Positions 42,112 to 51,907 are shown, numbered from the stretch's first letter. The stretch is 64,000 nt of DNA from JAMXLJ01 sp036558745 (GCA_036558745.1 DATBEZ010000116.1:31106-95105), one strand, 5' to 3'. Made by a program: numbers and translations. The notes: generated by a model from the sequence alone, not told the origin.

Positions 42112-44349
42112 ATGGATGGCACTGAGCCGCGTCAACGCGCTGACCGAACACTCGAAGAGCTTCGTGTCGCGAACTCGCTCCTGGCGGCAACGCTGGAGTC
42201 CACCGCCGACGGCATCCTCGTCGTGGACAGCGACGGCCGGATCAAGAGCTTCAACACTCGTTTCGCCGAGATGTGGCGGCTCCCGGACGACATCCTGGCT
42301 TCGCGCGACGACGAGCAGGCCTTGTCCGCGGTCCTCGAACAGCTCAGCGATCCGGAGGTGTTCGTCTCGAAGGTGCGCGAGCTGTACAGCCGTCCCGAGG
42401 CCTACAGCCACGACACGCTCGACTTCAAGGACGGCCGCGTCTTCGAGCGCGTCTCGCTGCCGCAACGGATCGACGGACAGGTCGTCGGGCGGGTCTGGAG
42501 CTTTCGCGACGTCACCGAGCAGCGGTCGCTGCAGAACGAGCTCCGTCATCGAGCGTTCCACGACGGGCTGACCGGTCTCGCCAACCGCGCCTTGTTCGCC
42601 GACCGCCTCGAGCAGGCCTTGGCGCGAGCGGCGAGAACCGGTCGCCGGGTTGCGGTGCTCCTCTTGGACCTCGACCGCTTCAAGGACGTCAACGACTCAC
42701 TCGGCCACCCGGTCGGTGATCTCGTCCTCAAGGAGACCGCGGCGCGCCTGTGTCGGTGCACACCGACCGGCAACACGCTGGCGCGTCTCGGCGGTGACGA
42801 GTTCGCGATCGTGCTCGAGGACCTGGTCTCGATCGACCAACCGGGCGAGACGGCCGAGCGCGCCCTCCGGCTGCTCCTCGAGCCCTTCGAGTTGAGCGGC
42901 CACGTGCTCATGGTGGGCGCCAGCGTCGGCGTCGCGTTGAGCGACGACGGCACGGACTCCGAGCAGCTGCTGCGCCAGGCGGACATCGCGATGTACGCGG
43001 CGAAGACGTCGCAGACCGGCACGGTCCGCCATTTCGAGCCCGCGATGCAGCACGCAGCGGACGCGCGCCTCTCGCTGGCGACCGAGCTCGCCGCCGCGCT
43101 GACGGACGGTCAGTTGCACGTCCACTACCAACCGAGCTACTCGATCGCGACCGGGACACCGAAGGGCATCGAGGCCCTGGCGCGGTGGCACCATCCCGAG
43201 CACGGCGCGGTCCCGCCGTCGGTGTTCATTCCCGTCGCCGAATCCACCGGCCTCATCATCAACATCGGCCGGTACGTCCTCGACGCCGCGTGTCGCCAGC
43301 TCGCGCGCTGGCACCGCGAGCATCCGGAGCTGGAGCAACTCTGCGTCGCGGTCAACGTCTCGCCGCGCCAGCTGCTCGACCCTGGGTTCGTCGGCTATGT
43401 ACGTCGGACCCTTCAGGTGACCCGACTCGAGCCGCACTGGCTGACGATCGAAGTGACCGAGTCGACACTGATGGATGACGACGCGGTGCATCAACTGCAC
43501 GACCTGCGCGCGATGGGCGTGCGCGTCGCGCTCGACGACTTCGGCACCGGCTACTCGACACTCTCCTATTTCGACCGGCTGCCACTCGACATCCTCAAGA
43601 TCGACAAGATGTTCATCGACGAGGTGCACAGCCGTACGGACCGCGCCGCGATGGCCGCGCTGATCATCCATCTCGGGCAGCTGTTCGGGCTCGAGACGAT
43701 CGCGGAAGGCATCGAGCAGCCCGAGCAGCTCTCGGTTCTCCGATCCTTCGGCTGCGATGCCGTCCAGGGCTTCCTGTTCGCCCGCCCGATGCCGGCCACG
43801 GAGCTTCCGCAGTGGCTCGTCGCCGGAGTCCCTGCGGATCTCTGCAAGGAGCCCGAGACTCCGGACGCGGGTGCGACCGATTCCGTCCGGCGGGTGACGC
43901 TCGACATCGGCCCGACGAGCTCCAGCGACGTCCTGGCCTGGACGGCGTACGCGCGCATCCTCGTGGCGGCCGTGGACGCACCTGACGCCGAGATCTTCGT
44001 CCCCCGAAGCGTCACTGCGGTCATCTGCCGCTATCTCGACGATTGGGAGGCGCGCGCAAGCGTTGCCGAGACGTTCGTGTGGCACGGCGATGACGACGCG
44101 TCCGTGCTGCTCGCCGTGGTCGAGTACTGGTACCGCATCGCGGAGTACTTCGCGGTTCAGGCTGCAACCGGTTCGTTCGCGCTGGCGCCACCCGGCGCCG
44201 TGGCGTTCTACGACCTCCTCGTCGCGGCCGTGCTCGGTGCGCTCGCGACCCAGGACCCGAGCAGCGCATTTCCCGCCGCCGCGCTCCACCGGTCGTGGCC
44301 CGACATCAGCGCGGCAGCCGGGTCGCGCCAGCAGAACGACGCCGCGTAG
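42112..44349 (+). CDS. Soluble PAS-GGDEF-EAL protein with an uncharacterised C-terminal domain
   Basis: 745 residues. PAS domain (20-140, LLAATLESTADGILVVDSDG), GGDEF domain with GGDEF at about 227, EAL domain from about 354 (EALARW; DDFGTGYSTLSYF). Residues 610-745 (VRRVTLDIGPTSSSDVLAWT to the end) form an additional mostly helical domain I do not recognise. The RxxD inhibitory site is missing: the segment before GGDEF reads PTGNTLARL. Divergent from the membrane GGDEF-EAL gene; 232 bp lies between. Confidence 0.9.
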   Translation: MDGTEPRQRADRTLEELRVANSLLAATLESTADGILVVDSDGRIKSFNTRFAEMWRLPDDILASRDDEQALSAVLEQLSDPEVFVSKVRELYSRPEAYSHDTLDFKDGRVFERVSLPQRIDGQVVGRVWSFRDVTEQRSLQNELRHRAFHDGLTGLANRALFADRLEQALARAARTGRRVAVLLLDLDRFKDVNDSLGHPVGDLVLKETAARLCRCTPTGNTLARLGGDEFAIVLEDLVSIDQPGETAERALRLLLEPFELSGHVLMVGASVGVALSDDGTDSEQLLRQADIAMYAAKTSQTGTVRHFEPAMQHAADARLSLATELAAALTDGQLHVHYQPSYSIATGTPKGIEALARWHHPEHGAVPPSVFIPVAESTGLIINIGRYVLDAACRQLARWHREHPELEQLCVAVNVSPRQLLDPGFVGYVRRTLQVTRLEPHWLTIEVTESTLMDDDAVHQLHDLRAMGVRVALDDFGTGYSTLSYFDRLPLDILKIDKMFIDEVHSRTDRAAMAALIIHLGQLFGLETIAEGIEQPEQLSVLRSFGCDAVQGFLFARPMPATELPQWLVAGVPADLCKEPETPDAGATDSVRRVTLDIGPTSSSDVLAWTAYARILVAAVDAPDAEIFVPRSVTAVICRYLDDWEARASVAETFVWHGDDDASVLLAVVEYWYRIAEYFAVQAATGSFALAPPGAVAFYDLLVAAVLGALATQDPSSAFPAAALHRSWPDISAAAGSRQQNDAA

Positions 44350-44430
44350 CGAACACGAACCGTGAGCTCGCTCAAGCCATCCCGCTGACGTCCCGATAGG
44401 TGCGGACAGTTCCGGCTGGGAGGCGGCGGG

Positions 44431-45831
44431 ATGGCAGACAGAACGGCTCGAACCGGCGCGCTCACGCGGCGTGACATGCTGCGCGGATCGTTGACCGCCG
44501 GTGGTGCCCTGTTCGGCGCGACCGCGCTTCCGGGCCGCGCACTGGCCGCGGTCATGCGCGACGCCCCGCCTGCTGCTCCTCCGGCACCGGCCGGGCTCAT
44601 GTTCTTCTCCGATCCCGGGCTCGACTTCAACGCGCGCTTCGCGCTCGGAGCGGCCGGTTACGGCTCGGCCGAGACCGGCGAGGTCCTGACCGCCATCAAC
44701 ACCGCGAACGAGGCGGGCGGGACGCTCCCGGCGTTCGTCGACGCGTTCTGGGCGCTCGCCGACCGCACCGCGACGTTCGCCCGTCGAGAACGCGCCGCGG
44801 GTCACCGGGTCACCGCGCGCGAGGCGTACCTGCGGGCGTCGGAGTACTACGCCCAGGTCCTGTTCTTCATCCTCGGAACCGCGCATCCCGAGCAGGAGCC
44901 CCAGGTCTTCGCCAAGGTGCGCGCGAACTGGGAGGCCTACGCCTGGCTGGCCGAGCCGCGCATCGAGAAGGTGAACATCCCGTACGGCACGACGACCATG
45001 CCCGGGTACTTCATGCGCCCGGACGACTCGGGCAAGGCCCGACCCACCGTGATCGTCAACAACGGCAGCGACGCGCAGACCGTCGAGGTGTTCCCCTACG
45101 GCGGTGCGGCCGCAATCGAGCGCGGCTACAACGCGCTCCTGTTCGAGGGCCCGGGCCAGGGCGCGATGCTCTTCGAGCGCAAGATCCCCTTCCGCTCCGA
45201 CTGGGAGAAGGTGATCACGCCGATCGTCGACTGGCTGCGCAAGCGCTCCGACGTCGACAAGAAGCGGATCGCCCTGACCGGCTGGAGCCTCGGCGGTGAG
45301 CTCGTCGTGCGCGCCGCGGCCTTCGAGCACCGTCTCGCCGCGCTCGTGCCCGACCCCGGCTGCACCGACATCTGGGCCGCGTGGCCTGCGATCGTGCGCG
45401 ACGTGGCGAACGAGGGTGACGCGGCGACGCAGAACCAGGTCTGGCAACAGCTCTTCGCGGACCTCACCCCCGAGGACGCGTTCAACATCAAGAAGCGTTC
45501 CGAGATCTTCGCGACCCAGTTCCTCGACCAGGCGCGCGCGGGCCAGCTCCCGACCGACTACGCGCTGCTCTCGACGACGATCCAGCGCTTCAACTGCGTC
45601 GACGTCGCGTCACGCGTGCGGTGTCCGACCCTCGTCACGTCGTACGAGCTCGAGCAGTTCGTCCCCGGCCAGGCCCAACAGCTCTCCGACCTGCTCCGAA
45701 GCCGAAAGGACCTCGCGTCGTTCACGGTGGCCCAGGGCGCGCAATACCACTGCGCGCCGATGGCCCCGCAGTACCGCAACGAGGTCGTCTTCGACTGGCT
45801 CGACGAGACTCTCCGTCCGCACAAGCACTGA
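44431..45831 (+). CDS. Tat-exported alpha/beta hydrolase
   Basis: 466 residues. The N-terminus has a twin-arginine signal (TRRDMLRGSLTAGGALF) with a likely cut after ALA. The hydrolase core carries the nucleophile motif GWSLGG (Ser at about 286), and a final histidine in AQYHCAPMAP. The N-terminal third (NKA-type helices, PEQEPQVFAKVRANWEAYAW) resembles the FrsA/DUF1100 and hydroxy-oxynicotine-hydrolase group. The protein would act outside the cytoplasmic membrane; the substrate is not known. It stands alone between the EAL gene and a convergent lipoprotein. Confidence 0.84.
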   Translation: MADRTARTGALTRRDMLRGSLTAGGALFGATALPGRALAAVMRDAPPAAPPAPAGLMFFSDPGLDFNARFALGAAGYGSAETGEVLTAINTANEAGGTLPAFVDAFWALADRTATFARRERAAGHRVTAREAYLRASEYYAQVLFFILGTAHPEQEPQVFAKVRANWEAYAWLAEPRIEKVNIPYGTTTMPGYFMRPDDSGKARPTVIVNNGSDAQTVEVFPYGGAAAIERGYNALLFEGPGQGAMLFERKIPFRSDWEKVITPIVDWLRKRSDVDKKRIALTGWSLGGELVVRAAAFEHRLAALVPDPGCTDIWAAWPAIVRDVANEGDAATQNQVWQQLFADLTPEDAFNIKKRSEIFATQFLDQARAGQLPTDYALLSTTIQRFNCVDVASRVRCPTLVTSYELEQFVPGQAQQLSDLLRSRKDLASFTVAQGAQYHCAPMAPQYRNEVVFDWLDETLRPHKH

Positions 45832-45880
45832 GACGCCCTCCGGCTCGCACAGTTCGCTCGCCACGTACACGGGCGATCGT

Positions 45881-47125
45881 TCAATGACCGGTGGGGGCCA
45901 CCGCGTAGAGCTGCTGGGCGGAGCTCGCATAGAGAAGTCCCTCGGACGGCGTCGCCGGCCCGAGCGCTTCCGTCGCGACGCTGAAGCTGCCGAGACGAGT
46001 GCCCGTCGTGAGGTCCCGCGCTTCGATCACACCGTTGAGCGTGTCGAAGAGGACGCTCGCTGCGACCGCGGGCCCGGCGGCACCCGGAACCTGCCAGACG
46101 ACCTGCCCGGTGTGCGCGTCGAGCGCGACGAGCCCGGTCACCGGACCCGTGACGCCCGAGACGACGGTGCCGTGCGCGATCGCGTAGAGACCGCCGCCGA
46201 GCCCGGTCCAGACAACGCGTCCCGTCGCCGGATCGGTTGCGAAGAGGTCCACCGCGTTGCGCGGCATGACCTGCACGAAGTACACGAGCCCGTTGGCAGC
46301 GGCGACACGGTCCGGCGGGGGAAACGACGTGGTCGGGCCTCCCGGGCCGATGACGACCTGATGGAGGAGGCGACCGCCACCCTCGTCGTACTGGGTCAGG
46401 AGCAAGACGGGCGGCTGCACGGTGGTGATCATCGAGACGACGTCGAGTGTTCTCTGAGTGGAGTCCGGCTGGTCGTCGGTGTTGACGCCGCCGAAGCCGG
46501 CGCTCTGCCCGCCGGGCGTGACCGACCACGTGATCCGGCCGGTCCGATCGATGGCCGAGATCTCGCTCACCGGGTTTGCGTTGCTGATCGCTGCGGTCAC
46601 GTCGACGAAAGCCGTCGTGCTCGCAGCGCCGCCGCTCGGGAACCCGGACTCATCGACCACGAGGTGGTCCAACGAGATCGTCCCCGTACCGGGTGCAGGT
46701 GGGTCCACACTCCACGCCGTCGACCCGGTCGCTGCGTCGAGCGCAACGACGGTCCGCCCGACGACGAGGTAGACGAGACCACCGGCGATCGCGTCCAGCT
46801 GGACCGTCGTGAGCGGAGGCGACGACGTGAACGCGCGGCTCCACTCCGGAGCTCCGCGCTCCGCATCGAACGCGCGCACCGCCGCAGTACCGGGCGTGGA
46901 CTCGTCGACGCCGTAGACGCGACCGTTGGCGACCAGCACGCGACCGCACCGACATGGCTGGGACCACACCGTGCTCAGCTGGGTTACCGAACTCGACGTG
47001 AACGCCGGCTCGAACGCGTTGTTGCTCGCATTCGACGCGTCGAAGCCGAGCTGGGCCCAATCACACGCCGTCAACCCCAGCGCCGTGACGATGCACAACA
47101 GCAGGAGCGGGACCCGACGCCGCAT
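45881..47125 (-). CDS. PQQ-like beta-propeller lipoprotein
   Basis: 414 residues from the ATG at 47125, behind GGAGGTG. The signal peptide ends in the lipobox LTAC. The rest is a repeating propeller pattern with VWSQPCRCGRVLVANGRVYG, VVALDAATGSTAWSV and LVALDAHTGQVVWQVPGAA, the blade motifs of PQQ-like or BamB-type proteins. It likely has seven or eight blades and is exposed on the cell surface. Unlike quinoprotein dehydrogenases it has no heme site. Function unknown. Confidence 0.82.
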   Translation of the reverse strand: MRRRVPLLLLCIVTALGLTACDWAQLGFDASNASNNAFEPAFTSSSVTQLSTVWSQPCRCGRVLVANGRVYGVDESTPGTAAVRAFDAERGAPEWSRAFTSSPPLTTVQLDAIAGGLVYLVVGRTVVALDAATGSTAWSVDPPAPGTGTISLDHLVVDESGFPSGGAASTTAFVDVTAAISNANPVSEISAIDRTGRITWSVTPGGQSAGFGGVNTDDQPDSTQRTLDVVSMITTVQPPVLLLTQYDEGGGRLLHQVVIGPGGPTTSFPPPDRVAAANGLVYFVQVMPRNAVDLFATDPATGRVVWTGLGGGLYAIAHGTVVSGVTGPVTGLVALDAHTGQVVWQVPGAAGPAVAASVLFDTLNGVIEARDLTTGTRLGSFSVATEALGPATPSEGLLYASSAQQLYAVAPTGH

Positions 47126-47284
47126 CGCACCTCCAGCGTCCGACGGCTCACTCAACCCGGCCCCGACGTCAGCCCCGGGCTCGCGAAACCGCGGACGCGG
47201 AGGCGACCGTAGCTCGGCACCGCGCGGATGAGAATCCCGGGCACCGCCGGCGCGAGGCGACGTGGCCTCTTGCCCGTACGCGGA

Positions 47285-47758
47285 CTAGTGAGCGAGGGTG
47301 ATGGTTCCGACTGCGGCGAACTGCACCACCGTCAGTTGGGGATTGGATGTCGGCGACGAGATCGACACCAACGTCGATGATCCCGTCGCCCCAGCGAATT
47401 CACCAGTACCGCCTACGATCGTGTCGAGCACTGTGGCCGTGTTCTGGCCCGTGTTCGTTCCCGCTCCGGTCTGGGTGAGTGTCCCGTGCTTGAAGACCGT
47501 GACGGTCGTGACGGTGAAGGACGTCGCGCCGGTCTGGCTGCCTTCGCCGAGGAACGTGCCGTTCCCGAACAGGCTCGAGTGCACGGTCCCGGCGACGATG
47601 AACGTCGAGCCCCCGAGGACGGGAACGAGGTCGAACGCCGACCCGGTGCTGACGCCGATCCGCGTCGTCGACGACGCTGACTGCGATGCGAACGCGGCGC
47701 CATTCGTGAGCGCGAGCACTGCGAAGACTGTGGCGAGCAACGACAGAACCTTGCGCAT
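47285..47758 (-). CDS. Secreted allene-oxide-cyclase/dirigent-like barrel protein
   Basis: 157 residues with a Sec signal peptide (VLSLLATVFAVLALTNGAAF, cut after ASQ). The mature part is strand-rich and has the GTGEFAGATGS motif that is typical of the allene-oxide-cyclase and dirigent barrels, preceded by TVLDTIVGGTG. Fungal and plant relatives act on lipids or phenolics, but bacterial secreted copies are uncharacterised. GAAGGTGAGG lies before the ATG. Confidence 0.72.
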   Translation of the reverse strand: MRKVLSLLATVFAVLALTNGAAFASQSASSTTRIGVSTGSAFDLVPVLGGSTFIVAGTVHSSLFGNGTFLGEGSQTGATSFTVTTVTVFKHGTLTQTGAGTNTGQNTATVLDTIVGGTGEFAGATGSSTLVSISSPTSNPQLTVVQFAAVGTITLAH

Positions 47759-48193
47759 ACGGCCACCTCACCTTCGTGAACCGCCGCTCACGTCGTGTCG
47801 TGGGACGCAGGGGTCTCATCGGTCGGGCCGACCGCACCGAAGCGGTGACCACTGACCCGCCGCGTTCGTGACCCTACGACCGCCCGGGCGCGACCTCAAG
47901 GAAAACCGCCGGCCGGGCTGGCGGACAGTGGCGCGCCGAAGGATGGGGCGACCGAGCGGGCCGGACTGCTCACGCCCCGAGGGCGACCGTCGTTCGCGGG
48001 CCGGGCACGGGTGCCGTCCGCCGGCTCCGTGCCACCGGCAAGGCGTCGACGTCCTCGCACGTGCCGGACGAGCAGCTGTCGTCGAACGCGGCCGGAATGA
48101 TCGTCAGGGTGCGCGGCCCGTCGGAGCGCCCTCGAGCCAAATCACGGTTTGTCTGAGCAGGTCGCGGCATCACGGGCAGCCGGCGCCGTGCCG
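47759..48193. other. 435-bp region between two divergent genes
   Basis: No clear gene. A minus-strand frame at 47970-48173 reads 67 residues including CSSGTCEDVD, but it has no ribosome site and no match I recognise. The right part must contain the promoter of the phosphatase gene. Confidence 0.5.
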
Positions 48194-49480
48194 ATGCATG
48201 ATGCAGGCACCCATGAGGACGTCGAAGCGGGCGCCCGGCAGTCGGAGCCGGTGCAGGTGAGCGGCGCGAGCGGTATCGCGACGTCCCGCGCCGGGGACCG
48301 GCTCGGCCGGATCCAGACCGTGGCGGACGCCGCGCTCACCCACCTGGACGTCGACGACCTGCTGACCGAGCTCCTGGATCGCGTGCTCGAGGTCATCGGC
48401 GCGGACACCGCGGCGATCCTGCTCCTCGACGAACGCAGCGAGGAACTGGTCGCGACCGCGGCGCGCGGGATCGAGGAAGAGGTCCGCCAAGGGGTCCGGA
48501 TCCCGTTGGGATCCGGATTTGCCGGGCGCATCGCGGCCGAGAAGCGGCCGATCATGCTCGACCGTGTCGACTCGACAACGGTGTGGAACCCGATCCTCTG
48601 GGAGAAGGGCATCCGGGCGATGGTGGGCGTGCCGTTGCTCAGCGCCGGTCGAGTCATGGGTGTGCTGCACGTCGGGACGTACGGGTCACAACGATTCGGT
48701 CCCGACGACGTCGAGCTCCTCCAACTCGCGGCCGAACGAATCGCTGGCGCTACACAGAGCCAGGTGGCTGCGACGGAGCGGGCGACGGCGCTCAGGTTGC
48801 AGCGCAGCCTGCTGCCGGGCGCCCTGCCGCGCCTTGCCGCCTTCGACTTCGCGGCCCGCTATGTCGCCGCGGACGAAGGCGTCGGCGGTGACTGGTACGA
48901 CGTGTTCGTGCTGCCCTCCGGTGTCCTGTGGGTCGTCACCGGTGACGTGGCGGGTCATGGGCTCGAGGCAGCCGTCGTGATGGGTCGCCTCCGCAGCACC
49001 ATCCGCGCGTACGCGCTCGACGGCGGTTCGCCGGAAGGAGTACTGGAGCGCACCGACCGAAAGCTGAGGCACTTCGAGCCGGGCGAAATCGCGACGGTCG
49101 TATGCGCGGTCTGGGAACCGCCGTTCCAAACCGCTCGAATCTCGACCGCCGGGCACGTGCCGCCGGTGCTCGCGGCGCCAGAACAACCGGCAGTCGTGCT
49201 CGACCTCGAGCCCGACCCGCCCCTGGGCGTCACCGGTCGCAGGGGCCGGATCGCGACGTACGTGCCCGTACCGCCCGGCTCGGTGATGGTCTTCTACACC
49301 GACGGGCTCGTCGAGCGGCGATCCGAATCGCTCGACGTCGGACTCGACCGGCTCCGCGCCGCGGTGGGCATCGGCCACCCGGCGGTGGTCCTTCATCGAG
49401 TGATGGCCGCGCTCATCGGCTCGGATCAGCCCGCCGACGATGTCGCCGTCTTGACCGTTCGCCGCGCGCTCGACCGCTGA
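48194..49480 (+). CDS. GAF-domain PP2C (SpoIIE) phosphatase
   Basis: 428 residues from the ATG at 48194; a TTG at 48149 gives 15 more residues. GAF domain at about 35-190 (ALTHLDVDDLLTELLDRVLE, DTAAILLLDERSEEL). Then a PP2C/SpoIIE domain with GVGGDWYDVFVLPSG, VTGDVAGHGLEAAVVMGRL, FYTDGLVE and DDVAVLTVRR, which supply the metal-binding aspartates. Proteins like this dephosphorylate anti-sigma-factor antagonists in stress signalling; the RsbA-like protein at 4759 might be part of the same network, but is far away. Confidence 0.9.
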   Translation: MHDAGTHEDVEAGARQSEPVQVSGASGIATSRAGDRLGRIQTVADAALTHLDVDDLLTELLDRVLEVIGADTAAILLLDERSEELVATAARGIEEEVRQGVRIPLGSGFAGRIAAEKRPIMLDRVDSTTVWNPILWEKGIRAMVGVPLLSAGRVMGVLHVGTYGSQRFGPDDVELLQLAAERIAGATQSQVAATERATALRLQRSLLPGALPRLAAFDFAARYVAADEGVGGDWYDVFVLPSGVLWVVTGDVAGHGLEAAVVMGRLRSTIRAYALDGGSPEGVLERTDRKLRHFEPGEIATVVCAVWEPPFQTARISTAGHVPPVLAAPEQPAVVLDLEPDPPLGVTGRRGRIATYVPVPPGSVMVFYTDGLVERRSESLDVGLDRLRAAVGIGHPAVVLHRVMAALIGSDQPADDVAVLTVRRALDR

Positions 49481-49617
49481 TGGCGCGACGGTCGCTCAGA
49501 GGCCAGATCAGGCACCGTCTGGCCACCGTCCGCCACTCCCGGCCGCCGCGGGGGCCCTCACAGACGTGGGCCGGCCATCGAGTTCAGGACCGGTAGTCCC
49601 GCGCCGATAGACCTTGA

Positions 49618-50706
49618 GTGACGAACGGCTCAGATTGGGCGACGGGCCGCGCGTCGCGCCGTCATCAGCACCTTGTGATGTACGCGACGGTTCCACCCGC
49701 GATCGCCGGCGTGTGGTGGTTGCAGCGCGCGGGACTCATCGGCGACGTGAGCTTGGTGGTGCTGGTGCCGCTGCTCGTCGGTACAGGGCTGCTCAACGCT
49801 GGCTGCTTCCTCGCATGGCGACAGGATCCGCGATCGCCTCTGCGCCTCCACGCGCGGCTCGCATGCTCGGCACTGACGACCGCGGCGGTTGTGTACGCAG
49901 CGGGATGGGGTTCGATGCTCGTCATCGCGTTCGCGCTGGGGACCGCCGAGGTGCTCCGTACCGCCGGCGCGACGAGCTGGCGTCCCGGTCTGGCGTGGAA
50001 CCTCGCGGCGATCGCCGCAGGCGAGCTGGCAGTGCAGTACAAGGTGGTTCCGACAAACGTCGAGGTGCGCCTGGCTCACGTAGCCGCGGTTGTTGGCGGC
50101 GCGTGCCTCATCCTTGTCACAAGGGTGCTCGGGCAAGCGAGCGAAGCAGCGGAACGTTCGCAAGAGCAACTTCGCGCGCAAGCTGCACACGACTCGCTCA
50201 CCGGGCTCAAGAACCGAGCAACGTTTCTCGACGCGGCCGAGCGCGCCTGTGCGATGAGTGCCCGCAACCACACCACGCTCGCTGTCATCTACGTCGATCT
50301 CGATCACTACAAGATCATCAACGACTCGCTCGGGCACGCATCGGGCGACGCGGTGCTGATCGAGGCGGCTCGGCGGCTCACCACGTGTACCCGCGCTGGC
50401 GACCTCGTCGCGCGTCTCGGTGGCGACGAGTTCTGCATTCTCTTGGAGCGGCTCGATGGGCGCGAACATGTCGTCGAGGTCGGCAACCGCATTCTGACCG
50501 CGATCGCTGCACCCTGGACCGTTATCGCGCCGAACGCTTCGCTGACTGCCAGCGTCGGCATCGCGATCGGCTCCGGGAACACGGAATCGGTCGATGAACT
50601 TCTCCGCCGCGCGGACGACGCCATGTACCAGGCCAAGCGCGACGGACGTGCCCGCTGGGTCATCACCGACCACCCTGATCGGCCGCGCGCAACGATGCCG
50701 GCCTGA
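49618..50706 (+). CDS. Membrane GGDEF-domain diguanylate cyclase
   Basis: 362 residues from a GTG at 49618. Five hydrophobic segments (25-160) are followed by a GGDEF domain with intact GGDEF at about 268 and an RxxD inhibitory site (RAGD) five residues before it; there is no EAL domain. It therefore probably makes cyclic-di-GMP under feedback control. The membrane part shares YAAGWGSMLVIAFALGTAEV-like sequence with the protein at 39606 (YMTGWGPVLTIAYAFTAQEA). It begins 137 bp after the phosphatase gene. Confidence 0.88.
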   Translation: MTNGSDWATGRASRRHQHLVMYATVPPAIAGVWWLQRAGLIGDVSLVVLVPLLVGTGLLNAGCFLAWRQDPRSPLRLHARLACSALTTAAVVYAAGWGSMLVIAFALGTAEVLRTAGATSWRPGLAWNLAAIAAGELAVQYKVVPTNVEVRLAHVAAVVGGACLILVTRVLGQASEAAERSQEQLRAQAAHDSLTGLKNRATFLDAAERACAMSARNHTTLAVIYVDLDHYKIINDSLGHASGDAVLIEAARRLTTCTRAGDLVARLGGDEFCILLERLDGREHVVEVGNRILTAIAAPWTVIAPNASLTASVGIAIGSGNTESVDELLRRADDAMYQAKRDGRARWVITDHPDRPRATMPA

Positions 50707-50874
50707 GCGAACTTCCACCGCCGCATCAACTGCGCGTCGCGTCCGCGGCGAGTGGCGTCATGAGGGTCGTCGGTCAGATCCCGTGCGGCCGGTCACGAGT
50801 CTCATGCAAGGATACGGCCGGATCGTCGACGACTGCGGCCTACGGGTGAGGGAACGACCCAACGCGGGTACAGC

Positions 50875-51162
50875 TTGGCCGTGCCTTCGACCAGTGCCTC
50901 GGTCGCCGTCGCGCAGGCCGACGCGTTCATCGCTACGCAGCGCGGCCGTCTCGACGCTGCGACCGTGTCCTGGGTGGACCAGGCCGCTGCACGCCTCGCC
51001 GCCGGCAGATCGCTCGCGACGCTCGTCGACGCGTGGCATCACGAACCAGAGATCGAGCCCGCAGGGATCGACGAAGAGGAAGACGAGCTCCTTGCGCGAC
51101 TCGTGACCGCGATTGCGATCGTCGCGAAGGTGCGGGGACCAACGGAGAGGCGGTCCGAATGA
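50875..51162 (+). CDS. Small hypothetical protein
   Basis: 95 residues from a TTG at 50875, or a GTG at 50881. It is an acidic, probably helical protein (ADAFIATQRGRLDAATVSWV and DEEEDELLARLVTAIAIVA) with no known motif. Composition and codon use are plausible for coding. The ribosome site is poor, so the start is uncertain. Confidence 0.4.
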   Translation: MAVPSTSASVAVAQADAFIATQRGRLDAATVSWVDQAAARLAAGRSLATLVDAWHHEPEIEPAGIDEEEDELLARLVTAIAIVAKVRGPTERRSE

Positions 51163-51176
51163 ACCTGTCACGTTGA

Positions 51177-51673
51177 CGCGCTTGGCCGACCGATCGCGGG
51201 TTCACCGTGCTCGGCGAGTATCTGCCCAAGACACTCGACCCGAAACGCATCGCCATGGAGCTTCCGAAGCTCCCCGGCATCGCCGGTCGGGGGCCATCCT
51301 CGGCTGGCACCGGGCCAACGGCGAGCTGGTCGCCCGCGTCCACGTCGATGCCCCCTCGGTCGTGACGTTCCCGATCGTCGACTACGACTTCTACCGCGTC
51401 GTCGGGAACGACTCCCGGCGTGTGTCCACGTTCGACAACGGCGGCTCCCTCGCGGCACGCGTTCCTGCATCGACGCGTTCACTCGCCGTGACGGAACACT
51501 CGACCTCCGCGAGCGTCGTGGGCCTCGTCGCCAGCGGTCTGGCCGCGCTGATCCTCGGAGCCGTCGTCGTGTGCCGTCGCCTACGACGTGGCCGCACACG
51601 ATGGTTGCGTTGGCCCCGATCGTGGCACCGGGGCGAACGGTCGTCGGCAGGAGTTGCGCCGGGCTCTGGTTGA
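51177..51673 (+). pseudogene. Frameshifted remnant of a membrane protein
   Basis: Reading from 51177, the frame encodes FTVLGEYLPKTLDPKRIAME then LPKLPGIAGR. Near 51290 the coding sense jumps to the frame that reads GAILGWHRANGELVARVHVD, TFPIVDYDFYRVVGNDSRR and a C-terminal helix (SVVGLVASGLAALILGAVVV) followed by basic residues. The two halves join sensibly if a base is lost or gained near 51285-51295. Upstream there is an in-frame stop at 51174, so only the C-terminal part remains. The parent family is unknown, possibly a large membrane glycosyltransferase like the next gene. Confidence 0.55.
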
Positions 51674-51907
51674 AGGCGGCGCGACGGTTCAGGTCGTCGG
51701 TGAACAGTCCTCGGATCCCGTCGATCCACGAACAGGCGAGAGCAGTCTCTTGGCCGCGGTGCCGATCCGGAGCTGCCGTACTACCCTGCCGTGACACCGC
51801 TCTGCACGTCATGCCGCGTGCGCGACAGCCGGTGCAGAGCGCGCAGCAAGCGGGCGCGAGGCTCGAACCGGCCAGCCGTCACTCTGACGAGAGGAGTTCC
51901 GGCTCGT

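Noticed and set aside
42697..45447. A 916-residue minus-strand frame
   Set aside because: It runs antisense to the GGDEF-EAL and Tat-hydrolase genes; composition is typical of a high-GC shadow frame.
47970..48173. A 67-residue minus-strand frame with CSSGTC
   Set aside because: It has no ribosome site and no family match, so it is described only as part of the intergenic region.
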